A stretch of 64,000 nt of DNA from Eubacterium coprostanoligenes (GCF_900167205.1 NZ_FUWW01000010.1:1-64000); one strand, 5' to 3'; positions 8,557 through 17,667 are shown, numbered from the stretch's first letter. The notes: generated by a model not told the origin, from the sequence alone. Program-made: numbers and translations.

Positions 8557-9837
8557 ATGGCTAATTATAAATTTGAAACATTACAACTTCATGTAGGACA
8601 GGAATCACCGGACCCGGCAACAGATGCAAGAGCAGTGCCGATTTATCAAACAACATCATATGTATTTCGCAACAGCGACCACGCACAGGCAAGATTTGGT
8701 CTTGCAGATGCAGGCAACATTTACGGCAGACTAACAAACAGCACTCAAGATGTCTTTGAACAAAGACTTGCGGCTCTTGAGGGCGGTGTAGCAGGCTTGG
8801 CAACAGCTTCGGGTGCGGCAGCAATTTCTTATGTATTTCAGGCACTTGCTTCTGCAGGTGACCATATCGTAGCCGCAAAGACAATTTACGGCGGCACATA
8901 CAATTATCTTGCACACACCTTCCCACACAGCGGTGTTACAACAACATTTGTTGACCCTGATGATGTTCAGAATTTTGAAGATGCAATTCAGGACAACACA
9001 AAGGCTATTTTTATTGAAACATTGGGCAATCCAAATTCAAACATTATCGATATCAAGGCAGTTTCCGAAATCGCTCACAAGCACAACATTCCGCTTGTAG
9101 TTGACGATACATTCACAACTCCATATCTTCTTCGTCCAATCGAACTCGGTGCGGATATTATTGCTTCATCCGCAACAAAGTTCATCGGCGGTCACGGTAC
9201 AACCCTCGGCGGTATCATCGTAGACAGCGGAAAGTTTGATTGGAAGGCTTCGGGCAAATTCCCGCAAATCGCAGATTCAAACCCAAGCTATCACGGCATC
9301 AGCTTTGTAGATGCCGTAGGTCCTGCGGCATTTGTAACTTACATTCGTGCAATCATTCTTCGTGATACGGGTGCTACAATTTCGCCTTTCAACGCATTCC
9401 TTCTTCTTCAGGGAACAGAAACTCTCTCACTTCGTGTTGAGCGTCATGTTGAAAATGCAAAGAAAGTTATTGAATACCTCAACAATCATCCGCTTGTTGA
9501 AAAAGTAAATCACCCGTCACTCGACCCTAAGTATCAGGCACTTTACAATGAATATTTCCCTAACGGTGCCGGTTCAATCTTCACATTCGAAATCAAGGGC
9601 GGAGAAGCAGAGGCAAAGAAGTTCATTGACTCGCTTCAAATCTTTTCAATCCTTGCAAATGTGGCAGATGTTAAGTCGCTTGTTATTCACCCTGCAACAA
9701 CAACTCACTCACAGCTCAGTTCCGAGGAACTTGCAGAACAGAACATCAAGCCGAACACCATCCGTCTTTCAATCGGCACAGAGCATATTGACGATATTCT
9801 TGCCGATCTCGCTCAGGCATTTGAGCAAATTAAATAA
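8557..9837 (+). CDS. metY: O-acetylhomoserine sulfhydrylase / cysteine synthase (MetY type)
   Basis: PLP enzyme that makes homocysteine from O-acetylhomoserine and sulfide; some members also make cysteine. The 426-residue length is the usual one for MetY. The PLP lysine is K208 in SSATKFIGGHG. Other family landmarks are ETLGNPN, DDTFTTPYL and the C-terminal HPATTTHSQL. The ATG at 8557 follows AAAGGAAA. It is transcribed alone, downstream of the Cys-rich leader peptide, with a hairpin terminator after it. Confidence 0.95.
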   Translation: MANYKFETLQLHVGQESPDPATDARAVPIYQTTSYVFRNSDHAQARFGLADAGNIYGRLTNSTQDVFEQRLAALEGGVAGLATASGAAAISYVFQALASAGDHIVAAKTIYGGTYNYLAHTFPHSGVTTTFVDPDDVQNFEDAIQDNTKAIFIETLGNPNSNIIDIKAVSEIAHKHNIPLVVDDTFTTPYLLRPIELGADIIASSATKFIGGHGTTLGGIIVDSGKFDWKASGKFPQIADSNPSYHGISFVDAVGPAAFVTYIRAIILRDTGATISPFNAFLLLQGTETLSLRVERHVENAKKVIEYLNNHPLVEKVNHPSLDPKYQALYNEYFPNGAGSIFTFEIKGGEAEAKKFIDSLQIFSILANVADVKSLVIHPATTTHSQLSSEELAEQNIKPNTIRLSIGTEHIDDILADLAQAFEQIK

Positions 9838-9869
9838 CCCTCTCTGTATATTTTATGTTAAAAATAAAA

Positions 9870-9901
9870 AGATGAATCGTGTCTCATGGTGCGGTTCATC
9901 T
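9870..9901. terminator. Bidirectional terminator between metY and hypE
   Basis: A 10-bp stem with one G-U pair (AGATGAATCG / CGGTTCATCT) is flanked by T runs on both strands. It closes metY (plus) and the ech-hyp operon (minus). Confidence 0.85.
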
Positions 9902-9915
9902 TTTTTGTTGTCTTA

Positions 9916-10893
9916 TCAGCAAATTCTCGGAAGTCCCTCGCCGATAAGCACATTTATTTTTCTTTGTCCGCCGAGCCGTGTGTTGAGTATAACACCCTCG
10001 CCGTTCGTGATTTTGCCGATAATCGTGGCATTTTCACCGTATTTGCTGTTTTTCATTATCTCCACAGCCTTGTTTGCTTGCTCACTCGGAACAATTGCAA
10101 CCAACTTGCCCTCGTTGCCCATATGCATAATGTTAAGTCCCAGGATTTTTGAAAATGCCTTGACTTCATCGCTGATTGGAATTGCGGTTTCTTCAATTTC
10201 AATTTGTTTTTGAGATGCGTTTGCAAGTTCATTCAGTACAGTTCCGAGTCCGCCTCTTGTGACATCTCTCATACAGTGGATGTCAATTCCGCCGTCAATC
10301 AGGTTTTTTACTATGTCGGTCAGCGGAGCATTGTCGGATTGAATGTCGTTTTCAATTTCCATTCTTGCAGAGAGAATTGTTGCGTGGTGGTCGCCCATAG
10401 TACCGCTGACAATTACGCAGTCGCCGTTTTGCAGATTGGTTGAAACAATGTTTTCATTGTTCGCAAAGCCTATGCCTGTGGTGTTGATGTACACTCCGCC
10501 GTTGCCCTCGATAACCTTTGTGTCGCCTGCAACAATGCACACTCCCGCTTCGTTTGCTGTTTTTGCCATTGATGATGCAATAGCCTCAAGCGTTTCGGTG
10601 TCTGCACCCTCCTCGATGATGAATGCGGATGTAATGTATTTTGCCACAGCACCTCTCATGAGCAAGTCGTTCACCGTTCCGCAAACTGCAAGTCTGCCGA
10701 TGTCACCACCCTTGAAAAACAGGGGAGTAACAACAAAACTGTCGGTTGTTATTGCGATTTTGCCGTAGCCGTCAACAACTGCGCTGTCCTCCATCATATT
10801 CAGTATCGGGTTGGAAAAGTGGCGTGCAAAAATTTGGTCAATAAGCTCGCTTGTCGCTTTTCCTCCGCTTCCGTGTGATAATGTAATTTTCAT
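9916..10893 (-). CDS. hypE: HypE, hydrogenase maturation (cyanide ligand synthesis)
   Basis: Dehydrates the S-carbamoyl group on its own C-terminal cysteine to a thiocyanate, the source of the CN ligands of the NiFe site. The 325-residue AIR-synthase/PurM-like protein opens with the ATP-binding SHGSGGKAT and ends in the essential PRIC tail, with cysteine as last residue. It is the last gene of the ech-hyp operon, four bases after hypD. Confidence 0.96.
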   Translation of the reverse strand: MKITLSHGSGGKATSELIDQIFARHFSNPILNMMEDSAVVDGYGKIAITTDSFVVTPLFFKGGDIGRLAVCGTVNDLLMRGAVAKYITSAFIIEEGADTETLEAIASSMAKTANEAGVCIVAGDTKVIEGNGGVYINTTGIGFANNENIVSTNLQNGDCVIVSGTMGDHHATILSARMEIENDIQSDNAPLTDIVKNLIDGGIDIHCMRDVTRGGLGTVLNELANASQKQIEIEETAIPISDEVKAFSKILGLNIMHMGNEGKLVAIVPSEQANKAVEIMKNSKYGENATIIGKITNGEGVILNTRLGGQRKINVLIGEGLPRIC

Positions 10894-10897
10894 ATTT

Positions 10898-11935
10898 TTA
10901 CTTCCTGTTGTTAGTTATATAGTTGTAGCAAGTACCCTCAATGCTCACCATACAAGCGCCTTTTGGATTTTCGGGTGTGCAGATTTTATTATATAAAGGG
11001 CAGTCGGTCGGTTTCTTGTTGCCCGAAATTATTTCACCACACAAGCACCCTTTTTGGTGTGAATAATCGTTCGTGAGTTCTCGTGAACCTGCATCATATT
11101 TTGTATATTCTTTTTTTAATGCTATTCCCGAGCCTTTTATAATGCCCAATCCTCGCCATGGTGCATCATATTCTTCAAAATATTTGTGCACAATTTCAAA
11201 CGCTTTTTCGTTTCTTACGCTTGTTACCGCTGATTTGTAAAGGTTGATTACTTTACCTTGTTTGCGAAGTTTAATAAGTGCATATATTGATGCAAGTATT
11301 TCTTCCGCTTCAAATCCGCTGACAGCAAACGGCAAGCTGTATTTTTCGGCAAGAGGCACAAATGCGTTGCTTCCCGTAATAACCGCAACATGCCCCGGTG
11401 CAATAAAACCGTCAATCTTGTTGTCGGCTTCGCAAAGGGTGGCAATAACATTCGGCATAGTTTTCAGTGCGGTCAAGAGTTGCACGTTTTTAATTTCTTG
11501 TTTTATGATTTCATCAAGCAATAGTGCATAAATCGGCGTTGTGGTTTCAAATCCGACTGCCGCAAACACAAAATTTTTGTACGGTTCAGCTTTTGCAAGT
11601 TCAATCGTTTCCATCGGGGAATAGATCATTCTGATGTCCGCACCGTCAGCCTTGATGTCTTTTAGTGCTTTTTCTCTGCCCGGAACTCTAATCATATCAC
11701 CGAATGTGACTATTACATTGCCCTCAAGTGCAAGTTCAATCAACTTGTCAACATAGTCCGAAACAGTAACACAAACAGGGCAACCCGGACCGCTGATAAG
11801 ATGAATTTTGTTGCTTATAAGTGACGGAATAGCGTTTTCGCTGATTGATGCGGTGTGAGTTCCGCAAACCTCCATAAGCGTGATTTCTTCGCCGTCATAT
11901 TCTTTTAGAGCCTTGATTACATCGTTTATGTTCAT
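10898..11935 (-). CDS. hypD: HypD, hydrogenase maturation scaffold
   Basis: Iron-sulfur scaffold that, with HypC, builds Fe(CN)2CO for the NiFe active site. The 345-residue protein has the catalytic CGTHTAS (near residue 25), GPGCPVCVT, PGHVAV and the C-terminal cluster-binding cysteines (KGCLCGEI, DCPLY, ACMVS, GTCYNY). It overlaps hypC by four bases, so the pair is translationally coupled. Confidence 0.97.
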   Translation of the reverse strand: MNINDVIKALKEYDGEEITLMEVCGTHTASISENAIPSLISNKIHLISGPGCPVCVTVSDYVDKLIELALEGNVIVTFGDMIRVPGREKALKDIKADGADIRMIYSPMETIELAKAEPYKNFVFAAVGFETTTPIYALLLDEIIKQEIKNVQLLTALKTMPNVIATLCEADNKIDGFIAPGHVAVITGSNAFVPLAEKYSLPFAVSGFEAEEILASIYALIKLRKQGKVINLYKSAVTSVRNEKAFEIVHKYFEEYDAPWRGLGIIKGSGIALKKEYTKYDAGSRELTNDYSHQKGCLCGEIISGNKKPTDCPLYNKICTPENPKGACMVSIEGTCYNYITNNRK

Positions 11936-12150
11936 TGTCCAAGTTCCTCAAGGTCTTTGAATAGGTCAACCATATATTCTGCCTCGTTTTCGGGCAAAAC
12001 CTGAATTATTAGCCCTGCGTGAACTAAAACCCAATCGCCCACCTTGCAGTCAACTATGCCTTTGTTGACCGTTGTGATGTTTGATGAGTAGTCGATTTTT
12101 GCCGTGTTTCCGTTTATTTCAATTATTTTTCCCGGTGCCGCAACACACAT
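11932..12150 (-). CDS. hypC: HypC/HybG-family hydrogenase chaperone
   Basis: 72-residue chaperone that carries the Fe(CN)2CO unit to the hydrogenase large subunit. It begins MCVAAPGKI, with the essential Cys2 exposed after removal of Met1, and keeps the family VGDWVLVHAGLI segment. It lies four bases after hypF and overlaps hypD. Confidence 0.96.
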   Translation of the reverse strand: MCVAAPGKIIEINGNTAKIDYSSNITTVNKGIVDCKVGDWVLVHAGLIIQVLPENEAEYMVDLFKDLEELGQ

Positions 12151-12153
12151 AGC

Positions 12154-14220
12154 CTACACCTCTTTCTGTTCGTCAAGTGCTGTCAAATATGCTTGACCGA
12201 GGCAAATTCCTTGGTCTCCTGACGGCACTTTGTTGTTTATGTATACTTTTATGTTGTTTTGCTTCAAAAGCTCAAAGGTTCGCTCGGTAAGTATTCGGTT
12301 GTTGAAACAACCTCCGCTGAGCGTGACCTGATTTGCGTTGTGTTTTTTTGAAATATTCAGTATCAATTTTGCAAGCATATGATGAAATCCAAGTGCGATT
12401 TCTTCCTTTGGTGCGTTTGCGTTTTTGATTTCTTCAATTATGGCTTTTGGTGATAGGGTAGGAGTCAACTCGAAAGCCTTGGTTGCTTTTCGTGCCGTGC
12501 GTTCAAGTGCTATGGCACATTCGCCCTCATATGTGTTGTAGTGGCAGATGTCAAGCACCGATGCAACGGCATCAAACAGCCTGCCCATACTTGATGAGTT
12601 CACCGTGTTTATGTTGTGCTCAATCGCACTTTTGACAAGCGGATTGCTTCCGTCATAGCAGGCAAGGCAGATGTCCGCATTTTTTGAAACCTCGTCACTT
12701 GCAAGCATTTTTGTGTATTCAAGGTGCTCAACTCTTTCTCTGTTGAAGAACACTTCACTGCCCCAAATTGCACCGTCTGTTCCGTAGCCTGTGCCGTCAA
12801 ATACAAAACTCAACACATCACCTTTTAGTCGGTGCTCTGCAATAACGCTGTATGCGTGTGCCAAATGGTGCTGGTGCTTGTAATCTGCTTTTGCTACGGT
12901 TGAAGAATAGTACAGTGGGTGCATATCGCAAACGGTTTTTTCAGGTGTGAAGCTGTGGAGTCTGCAAAAACGGTCAATGTTGTTTTTGTATGCTTCAAAA
13001 CATTTTGCATCTTCCAAATCACCAAAGTATTGTGACGGATAAATATAGTTGCCGTGCATAATTGCAAAACTGCTTTTAATGTCACCGCCAAGTGCAAGAA
13101 TGTCGCTTTTCGCCTTTGTTCCGACATCTATTGCAAGCGGAACATAGCCTCTTGCACGGCGGATGAACTGTACCTCTCCTGCGTTGATTTGCACCACGCT
13201 GTCATCAAGAGGTGTTAGTATTTCTCGGTTGTGAGATAGAATTTTCATGCCGAATTTTTTTATTTCTTCATCGTCAATTATTATCGGCTCACCCGATAGG
13301 TTTGCACTCGTCATTATGAGTGGCGAAACCTTGTCGAGTATAAGTATTTGTATCGGATTGCACGGCAAAAACGCACCTATAAAGTCCGAACCGTCGCACA
13401 CTCCAACGGGAAATTCTTTTTTCGCTTTGAGCAAAACTATCGGCCGTGCAGGGGACAGCAGGAGTTCTCTTTCTTTGTCGGATATTTCGCAGTATTCGGC
13501 AATTTCGTCAATGTCCTTGAACATAACTGCAAACGGCTTTGTTTCTCTGCCTTTGATTTCACGGAGTTTTGTTGCGCACTCTGTTTCGCATAGGCACGAT
13601 AGGTGGTATCCGCCAATATCTTTGATTGCAAGGATTTCGCCGCTTTTCAGCGTCTGCACAGCTTCATTGATTGTAATACTTGTTGCAGGTCCGCAGTCGT
13701 TGCATGCAATGGTCTGTGCGTGGCATCTGATGTCTTGCGGTGTCGTGTATTCCTTTTGACACTCGTCACAAAGAGGGAACACGCTCATTGTAATGTTTTC
13801 TCTGTCGTATGGCAGAGTGTTGATTATGGTATATCTTGCTCCGCAGTTGATACAGCTGATAAACGGATGGTTGTATCTGCGGTTGTTTTCGTCTTTTAGT
13901 TCTCGTTCACAATTCGGGCAGGTTGCCAAATCGGGAGTGATGAACGGAATGTCGTTGTCGTTGGTGGAATGAATGATTTTGAATTGGGAGTAGCTTTTGT
14001 TTTCTGTAATTTCTTGATTGAATGATTTTATGTTAAACAAGCCGATAAGGCGTCGGATAAATTCCTCCAACGCCTCATTTTCTGCCTGTGCGATAATTTC
14101 AACATTACCGCCTGTGTTTTTCACTTCGCCTTTTATGTCAAGCTCCTGTGCGAGCCTCAGGGCTGTGGGGCGAAATCCGATACCCTGAACGATACCTGAA
14201 AAGGTGTATTTTTTAGTAAT
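12154..14220 (-). CDS. hypF: HypF carbamoyltransferase, apparently starting at ATT
   Basis: Makes carbamoyl-AMP and transfers the carbamoyl group to HypE. Domains in order: acylphosphatase (GIVQGIGFRP near residue 10), two zinc fingers (CPNC...CINC and CDEC...CNDC), a YrdC domain (about 180-360) and a Kae1-like domain with HHLAHAYSV and SGGCFNNR. The usual first ATG/GTG pick (GTG at 14124) would remove the acylphosphatase core. The frame upstream stays open and homologous to an in-frame stop just before 14220. The only suitably spaced codon there is ATT 14220-14218, nine bases after AGGAA. From there the protein has 688 residues. A base error making ATT out of ATG is the alternative. Confidence 0.85.
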   Translation of the reverse strand: MTKKYTFSGIVQGIGFRPTALRLAQELDIKGEVKNTGGNVEIIAQAENEALEEFIRRLIGLFNIKSFNQEITENKSYSQFKIIHSTNDNDIPFITPDLATCPNCERELKDENNRRYNHPFISCINCGARYTIINTLPYDRENITMSVFPLCDECQKEYTTPQDIRCHAQTIACNDCGPATSITINEAVQTLKSGEILAIKDIGGYHLSCLCETECATKLREIKGRETKPFAVMFKDIDEIAEYCEISDKERELLLSPARPIVLLKAKKEFPVGVCDGSDFIGAFLPCNPIQILILDKVSPLIMTSANLSGEPIIIDDEEIKKFGMKILSHNREILTPLDDSVVQINAGEVQFIRRARGYVPLAIDVGTKAKSDILALGGDIKSSFAIMHGNYIYPSQYFGDLEDAKCFEAYKNNIDRFCRLHSFTPEKTVCDMHPLYYSSTVAKADYKHQHHLAHAYSVIAEHRLKGDVLSFVFDGTGYGTDGAIWGSEVFFNRERVEHLEYTKMLASDEVSKNADICLACYDGSNPLVKSAIEHNINTVNSSSMGRLFDAVASVLDICHYNTYEGECAIALERTARKATKAFELTPTLSPKAIIEEIKNANAPKEEIALGFHHMLAKLILNISKKHNANQVTLSGGCFNNRILTERTFELLKQNNIKVYINNKVPSGDQGICLGQAYLTALDEQKEV

Positions 14221-14223
14221 GCT

Positions 14224-14844
14224 TTACGCTTCCTTTTTGTAGGTTACTTGTCCGCTTTCGCCGTCGTCTTTTGCGTAGCTCAAGCTGTGGAATTTCAAGC
14301 AGGCGTCAATGCATGCACCGCACTGCACACATTCGTCACGGTTGATGCTCCAAGTTTTCTCGTTTCTGTCAACTGTGATGGCGCTTGACGGGCACTTCCT
14401 TGCACAAAGTCCGCAAAGAATACACTTGCTCATATCGTTTTCAATCTTGCCCGATGTAAGAGCAGGGGAGTCTGCTTCAGCTTTTTCTGCCTTTGGAGGT
14501 TCTGGAATCGGTTGAGAATATGAGTCAACCGTCATAGTCCTGCTTGGTTCTGTGTAGCCCGGTTTGATGTGCAGGCATTTTTTCGGACAGCCCGAAACAC
14601 AGTTTTCGCACTGCACACAACCCATTCTTTCAATCGACCAGGTTCTTGTTGCACGGTCAACCTTGATTGCACCCGATGGGCACTTTCTTTGGCACATTCC
14701 GCACATAATGCAGTTATCTATGTCAATTTCAATGTGACCCCTTGAACGCTCCGGATAAACCGCAGGTTCGGCAGGATAATTCTTTGTTGCCGGCTTGGAA
14801 AAAAGGTTTTTCAGAGCAAAGCCGGTAAAATCCATAAACTTCAT
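14224..14844 (-). CDS. echF: EchF-type polyferredoxin subunit with duplicated 2x[4Fe-4S] domain
   Basis: Electron-transfer subunit between ferredoxin and the small hydrogenase subunit. The N-terminus (LKNLFSKPATKNYP, then RGHIEIDID) is like EchF and related subunits. There are four Cys motifs: C45-C48-C51-C55, C76-C79-C82-C86, C141-C144-C147-C151 and C172-C175-C178-C182. The second pair (CPSSAITVDR, CVQCGAC) clearly repeats the first (CPSGAIKVDR, CVQCENC) after a Pro/Glu/Ala-rich linker (about 98-132). Ordinary EchF has one such domain and is much shorter. It ends three bases before the hypF ATT. Confidence 0.9.
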   Translation of the reverse strand: MKFMDFTGFALKNLFSKPATKNYPAEPAVYPERSRGHIEIDIDNCIMCGMCQRKCPSGAIKVDRATRTWSIERMGCVQCENCVSGCPKKCLHIKPGYTEPSRTMTVDSYSQPIPEPPKAEKAEADSPALTSGKIENDMSKCILCGLCARKCPSSAITVDRNEKTWSINRDECVQCGACIDACLKFHSLSYAKDDGESGQVTYKKEA

Positions 14845-14857
14845 ATCTTACTCCTCC

Positions 14858-15937
14858 TTATCTTTCCGTACAGCTTATGCACGGGTCAATTGTGAGCACC
14901 TGCATAGGCACATCGGCAAACTCACTGCCCGGCAAAATATGAATGAGCGATTGAATATTTGTAAAGGTAGGAGTACGGATTCTGAATCTTTCAAGGAATT
15001 TTGTTCCGTTTGCCTTTGCGTAGTAAATTGCTTCGCCACGAGGCTGTTCAATTCTTACAAACGCTTCGCCGTTTGGGTTGCCCTTTTGTGGATTGCATAT
15101 AGAACCCTGCGGCATTTTTTGAGCACATTGACGGATGATTTCGATTGATTGGAAGATTTCGCCGATTCTTACAGCGCATCTTGCATAACCGTCACAGTCG
15201 TTTGATGTGATGATGTCAAAATCAATCTTGTCGTATGCTTCGTAGCCTGTCTTTCTCATATCCATTTCAATGCCGCTTGCTCTTGCCATAGCACCTGCGG
15301 CACTCAATCTGTGTGCATCCTCTTTTGTGAGAATACCGACACCCTTGAGCCTTTTTTGAACAGAATAGTCGTTGAGGAAAACATTTGTCATTTTTCTGAT
15401 GTCTTTTTCCATTCCGTTCAGTATGTCAACAAAGCTGTTAATCATACTGCTGTCCATATCTTTGAGAACACCGCCGATTTTGTTGACCGAAAAGATAACA
15501 CGACCGCCTGTTGATTCTTCAAACATATCAAGCACTTTTTCTCTCATTCTCCACGCTTGCATAAACAATGCGTCAAAGCCGAATGCGTCTGCAAGAAGAC
15601 CGAGCCACAAAAGGTGAGAATGTATACGGCTCATTTCAAACCAAAATGTACGGAGAAACTTTGCTCTTTCGGGCACTTCGGCATTGAATATTGCTTCAAG
15701 CGCTTCACAGTAGCCGAGTCCGTGACCGAATGAACAAATACCACAGGTTCTTTCAACAACATATTGATAGTCGTTGAAATCTCGCTTTTCTGCAAGCTGT
15801 TCAAGTCCTCTGTGAATAAAGCCGATTGACGGGATTGCTTCGATAACTTTTTCGTCCTCCAACACAAGGTCAATGTGTATAGGCTCCGGCAAAACAGGGT
15901 GTTGAGGTCCGAAAGGAACAATTGATTGCTTACTCAT
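14858..15937 (-). CDS. echE: Ech hydrogenase large subunit (NiFe catalytic)
   Basis: Holds the NiFe active site and is related to the 49-kDa (NuoD) subunit of complex I. The four nickel ligands are visible as C65/C68 in RTCGICSFGHG and C353/C356 in DPCISCTER. The protein ends directly after TER, so there is no C-terminal peptide to cleave and no maturation protease is needed, as known for Ech and CooH large subunits. The start overlaps echD by eight bases. Confidence 0.96.
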   Translation of the reverse strand: MSKQSIVPFGPQHPVLPEPIHIDLVLEDEKVIEAIPSIGFIHRGLEQLAEKRDFNDYQYVVERTCGICSFGHGLGYCEALEAIFNAEVPERAKFLRTFWFEMSRIHSHLLWLGLLADAFGFDALFMQAWRMREKVLDMFEESTGGRVIFSVNKIGGVLKDMDSSMINSFVDILNGMEKDIRKMTNVFLNDYSVQKRLKGVGILTKEDAHRLSAAGAMARASGIEMDMRKTGYEAYDKIDFDIITSNDCDGYARCAVRIGEIFQSIEIIRQCAQKMPQGSICNPQKGNPNGEAFVRIEQPRGEAIYYAKANGTKFLERFRIRTPTFTNIQSLIHILPGSEFADVPMQVLTIDPCISCTER

Positions 15938-16316
15938 CCTTTGTGTCCTCCTTTTTTATAACCGTGATTTGCTTTTTGAACGGTGTTTCTTCTTTTATTC
16001 TGTAAAATTTGTTGTGGTAGTCAATGTTCATACCGACAACTTTGACGCCCCAAAGCTCCTTGATTTCGTTTTCGTAGAGGGTTGCGGCAGGGAAGATGTC
16101 TGAAAAACTTTTGATTTCCTCGTCAATCGGCAAGTCAATCTTGTAGTTTTCCATAAGATAGTCCTTGTTGACGGAGTAAATCACCTCGTTGTAGCCCTCA
16201 AAGGCTATTGAACAAATCTGCGAAAGACGGTAGCCGTCCTCGTATTTCTTTTGCATAATGTTATAAAGTTCATCTTTTGTGACCTTTGTGATTGCAAAAT
16301 CGTTGTAGTTATTCAT
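15930..16316 (-). CDS. echD: Ech hydrogenase 30-kDa-like (NuoC-type) subunit
   Basis: 128-residue hydrophilic subunit, related to the complex I 30-kDa subunit (NuoC), that helps dock the small and large subunits. Landmarks are the SFSDIFPAATLYENEIKELWG segment (broken here only by naming) and GMNIDYHNKFYRIKEETPF. I start it at ATG 16316, eight bases after AAGGAGG. The frame is open to 16385 but that part overlaps echC and is not family-like. It overlaps both neighbours by eight bases. Confidence 0.9.
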   Translation of the reverse strand: MNNYNDFAITKVTKDELYNIMQKKYEDGYRLSQICSIAFEGYNEVIYSVNKDYLMENYKIDLPIDEEIKSFSDIFPAATLYENEIKELWGVKVVGMNIDYHNKFYRIKEETPFKKQITVIKKEDTKDE

Positions 16317-16773
16317 CTTTGAGTGCCTCCTTTGCTTGCTTTCTCTTTTCACTGAGCTTTTCGCTCTTTTCTTTGAGCAAGTCAAGTGATTTCACAACGC
16401 CGTCAATGATGGATTGCGGTCTTGCCGCACAGCCGGGAACATAAATGTCAACGGGAATAGCCTTGTCAACACCGCCCAAAACATTGTAGCAGTCTTTGAA
16501 TACACCGCCGTTGCAGGCACAGATTCCGATTGCACAAACAACCTTTGGCTCTGTCATTTGTTCGTATATTTGCTTAACAACACTTTCGTTCTGTGAATTG
16601 ACAGAGCCTGTGATAAGCAAAATATCTGCGTGCTTTGGATTTCCTGTATTGATAATACCAAAGCGTTCTATGTCATATAATGGAGTTAGGCACGCAAGAA
16701 CCTCGATGTCACATCCGTTGCACGAGCTTCCGTCATAGTGCATAATCCAAGGTGATTTTGTTACATCTGCCAT
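16309..16773 (-). CDS. echC: Ech hydrogenase small subunit (NuoB-type)
   Basis: Carries the proximal [4Fe-4S] cluster next to the NiFe site. Cysteines: C18 and C21 in SSCNGCDIE, one in ICACNGG and one in PGCAARP, the pattern of the 20-kDa complex I family. The 154 residues are followed by a lysine-rich tail. The ATG lies directly against the echB stop, preceded by GGGGG. Confidence 0.96.
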   Translation of the reverse strand: MADVTKSPWIMHYDGSSCNGCDIEVLACLTPLYDIERFGIINTGNPKHADILLITGSVNSQNESVVKQIYEQMTEPKVVCAIGICACNGGVFKDCYNVLGGVDKAIPVDIYVPGCAARPQSIIDGVVKSLDLLKEKSEKLSEKRKQAKEALKDE

Positions 16774-17667
16774 TTATATTACCCCCTTGCCTTTGAGAAC
16801 TTCAATTACAATAAGGTTGAGCGCACCCAAAACTGCGGTGACAATCCATGTGTTGTCAAGCATTTGCTTCCATTTGAGTCTTGCATTTGTGTTGTCAATA
16901 AGAATTTCCGCAAAATAGCAGATAACCATACAAACTATTGCAAGAAGCACGCTCCACGGTTTTGAATTGAGGAAGAAGAGCGACAAAAGTCCCAAAAGAA
17001 AGACATTTTCGTACCAGTGCGAGATTTCAACAATCGCAAACATCTGACCGTTGAATTCGGTTGTGATACCTTTTACCATTTCCTGATGAGCATGGTGAGA
17101 GGTTGAAATGTCAAACGGGTGCTTTCTCAATTTGATTGTGAGAATGAATACAAATCCAAGGAATATGCCCGGCAAAAGTACTATTGCAGGCAAGCTGTCG
17201 TGGGTTGCAATTGCAGAAACTCTGAAACTGCCCGAAACAATGTAAAATCCGATTGCCGCAATAAGCACCATAGGCTCATATGCAAGCATCTGCACAAGTT
17301 CTCTGCTTGCACCCATAAATGCGTAAGGTGAGTGACCGCTTGATGCAGCAATTACAAGAAAAATGTTTGCGGTTGTGAGTGTAAAGAGAACAAGCATAAT
17401 GTCGTAGCCTGCAAAGAAGAGTAAACCTGTTATGATGATGAAAAACAGGAATGTAAGCAAGTACAACATTTGAACTCGGTTGATGACTTTTGTTTGCTTC
17501 TTCAAAAGTTTGGCTACATCGTAAAGTGGCTGAAGAACAGGCGGACCTTGTCTGCCTTGCATTCTTGCAGTGATTTTTCTGTCAACGCCGGCAAGCAACG
17601 CACCAAAAAACGGAGCGAGCACAAAATACAGTACGGCGCTGATTATTGATAAAATGAGGTCTTTCAT
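16774..17667 (-). CDS. echB: Ech hydrogenase membrane subunit B (NuoH-type)
   Basis: Membrane subunit that connects the hydrophilic hydrogenase module to the ion pump, related to complex I NuoH. 297 residues with many hydrophobic segments and the family cytoplasmic loops DRKITARMQGRQGPP (near residue 30) and KLRKHPFDISTSHHAHQE. I start at ATG 17667, nine bases after GGGAGG; a TTG at 17673 is also in frame but only three bases from that site. The ATG overlaps the echA stop (TGATG). Confidence 0.94.
   Translation of the reverse strand: MKDLILSIISAVLYFVLAPFFGALLAGVDRKITARMQGRQGPPVLQPLYDVAKLLKKQTKVINRVQMLYLLTFLFFIIITGLLFFAGYDIMLVLFTLTTANIFLVIAASSGHSPYAFMGASRELVQMLAYEPMVLIAAIGFYIVSGSFRVSAIATHDSLPAIVLLPGIFLGFVFILTIKLRKHPFDISTSHHAHQEMVKGITTEFNGQMFAIVEISHWYENVFLLGLLSLFFLNSKPWSVLLAIVCMVICYFAEILIDNTNARLKWKQMLDNTWIVTAVLGALNLIVIEVLKGKGVI

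Noticed and set aside
9548-10213. A 221-codon plus-strand frame across the metY end and hypE
   Set aside because: It runs through a terminator and antisense to hypE; both real genes are well supported.
12154-14124. hypF started at GTG 14124
   Set aside because: This would cut away the acylphosphatase core, which is clearly encoded in the same frame upstream.
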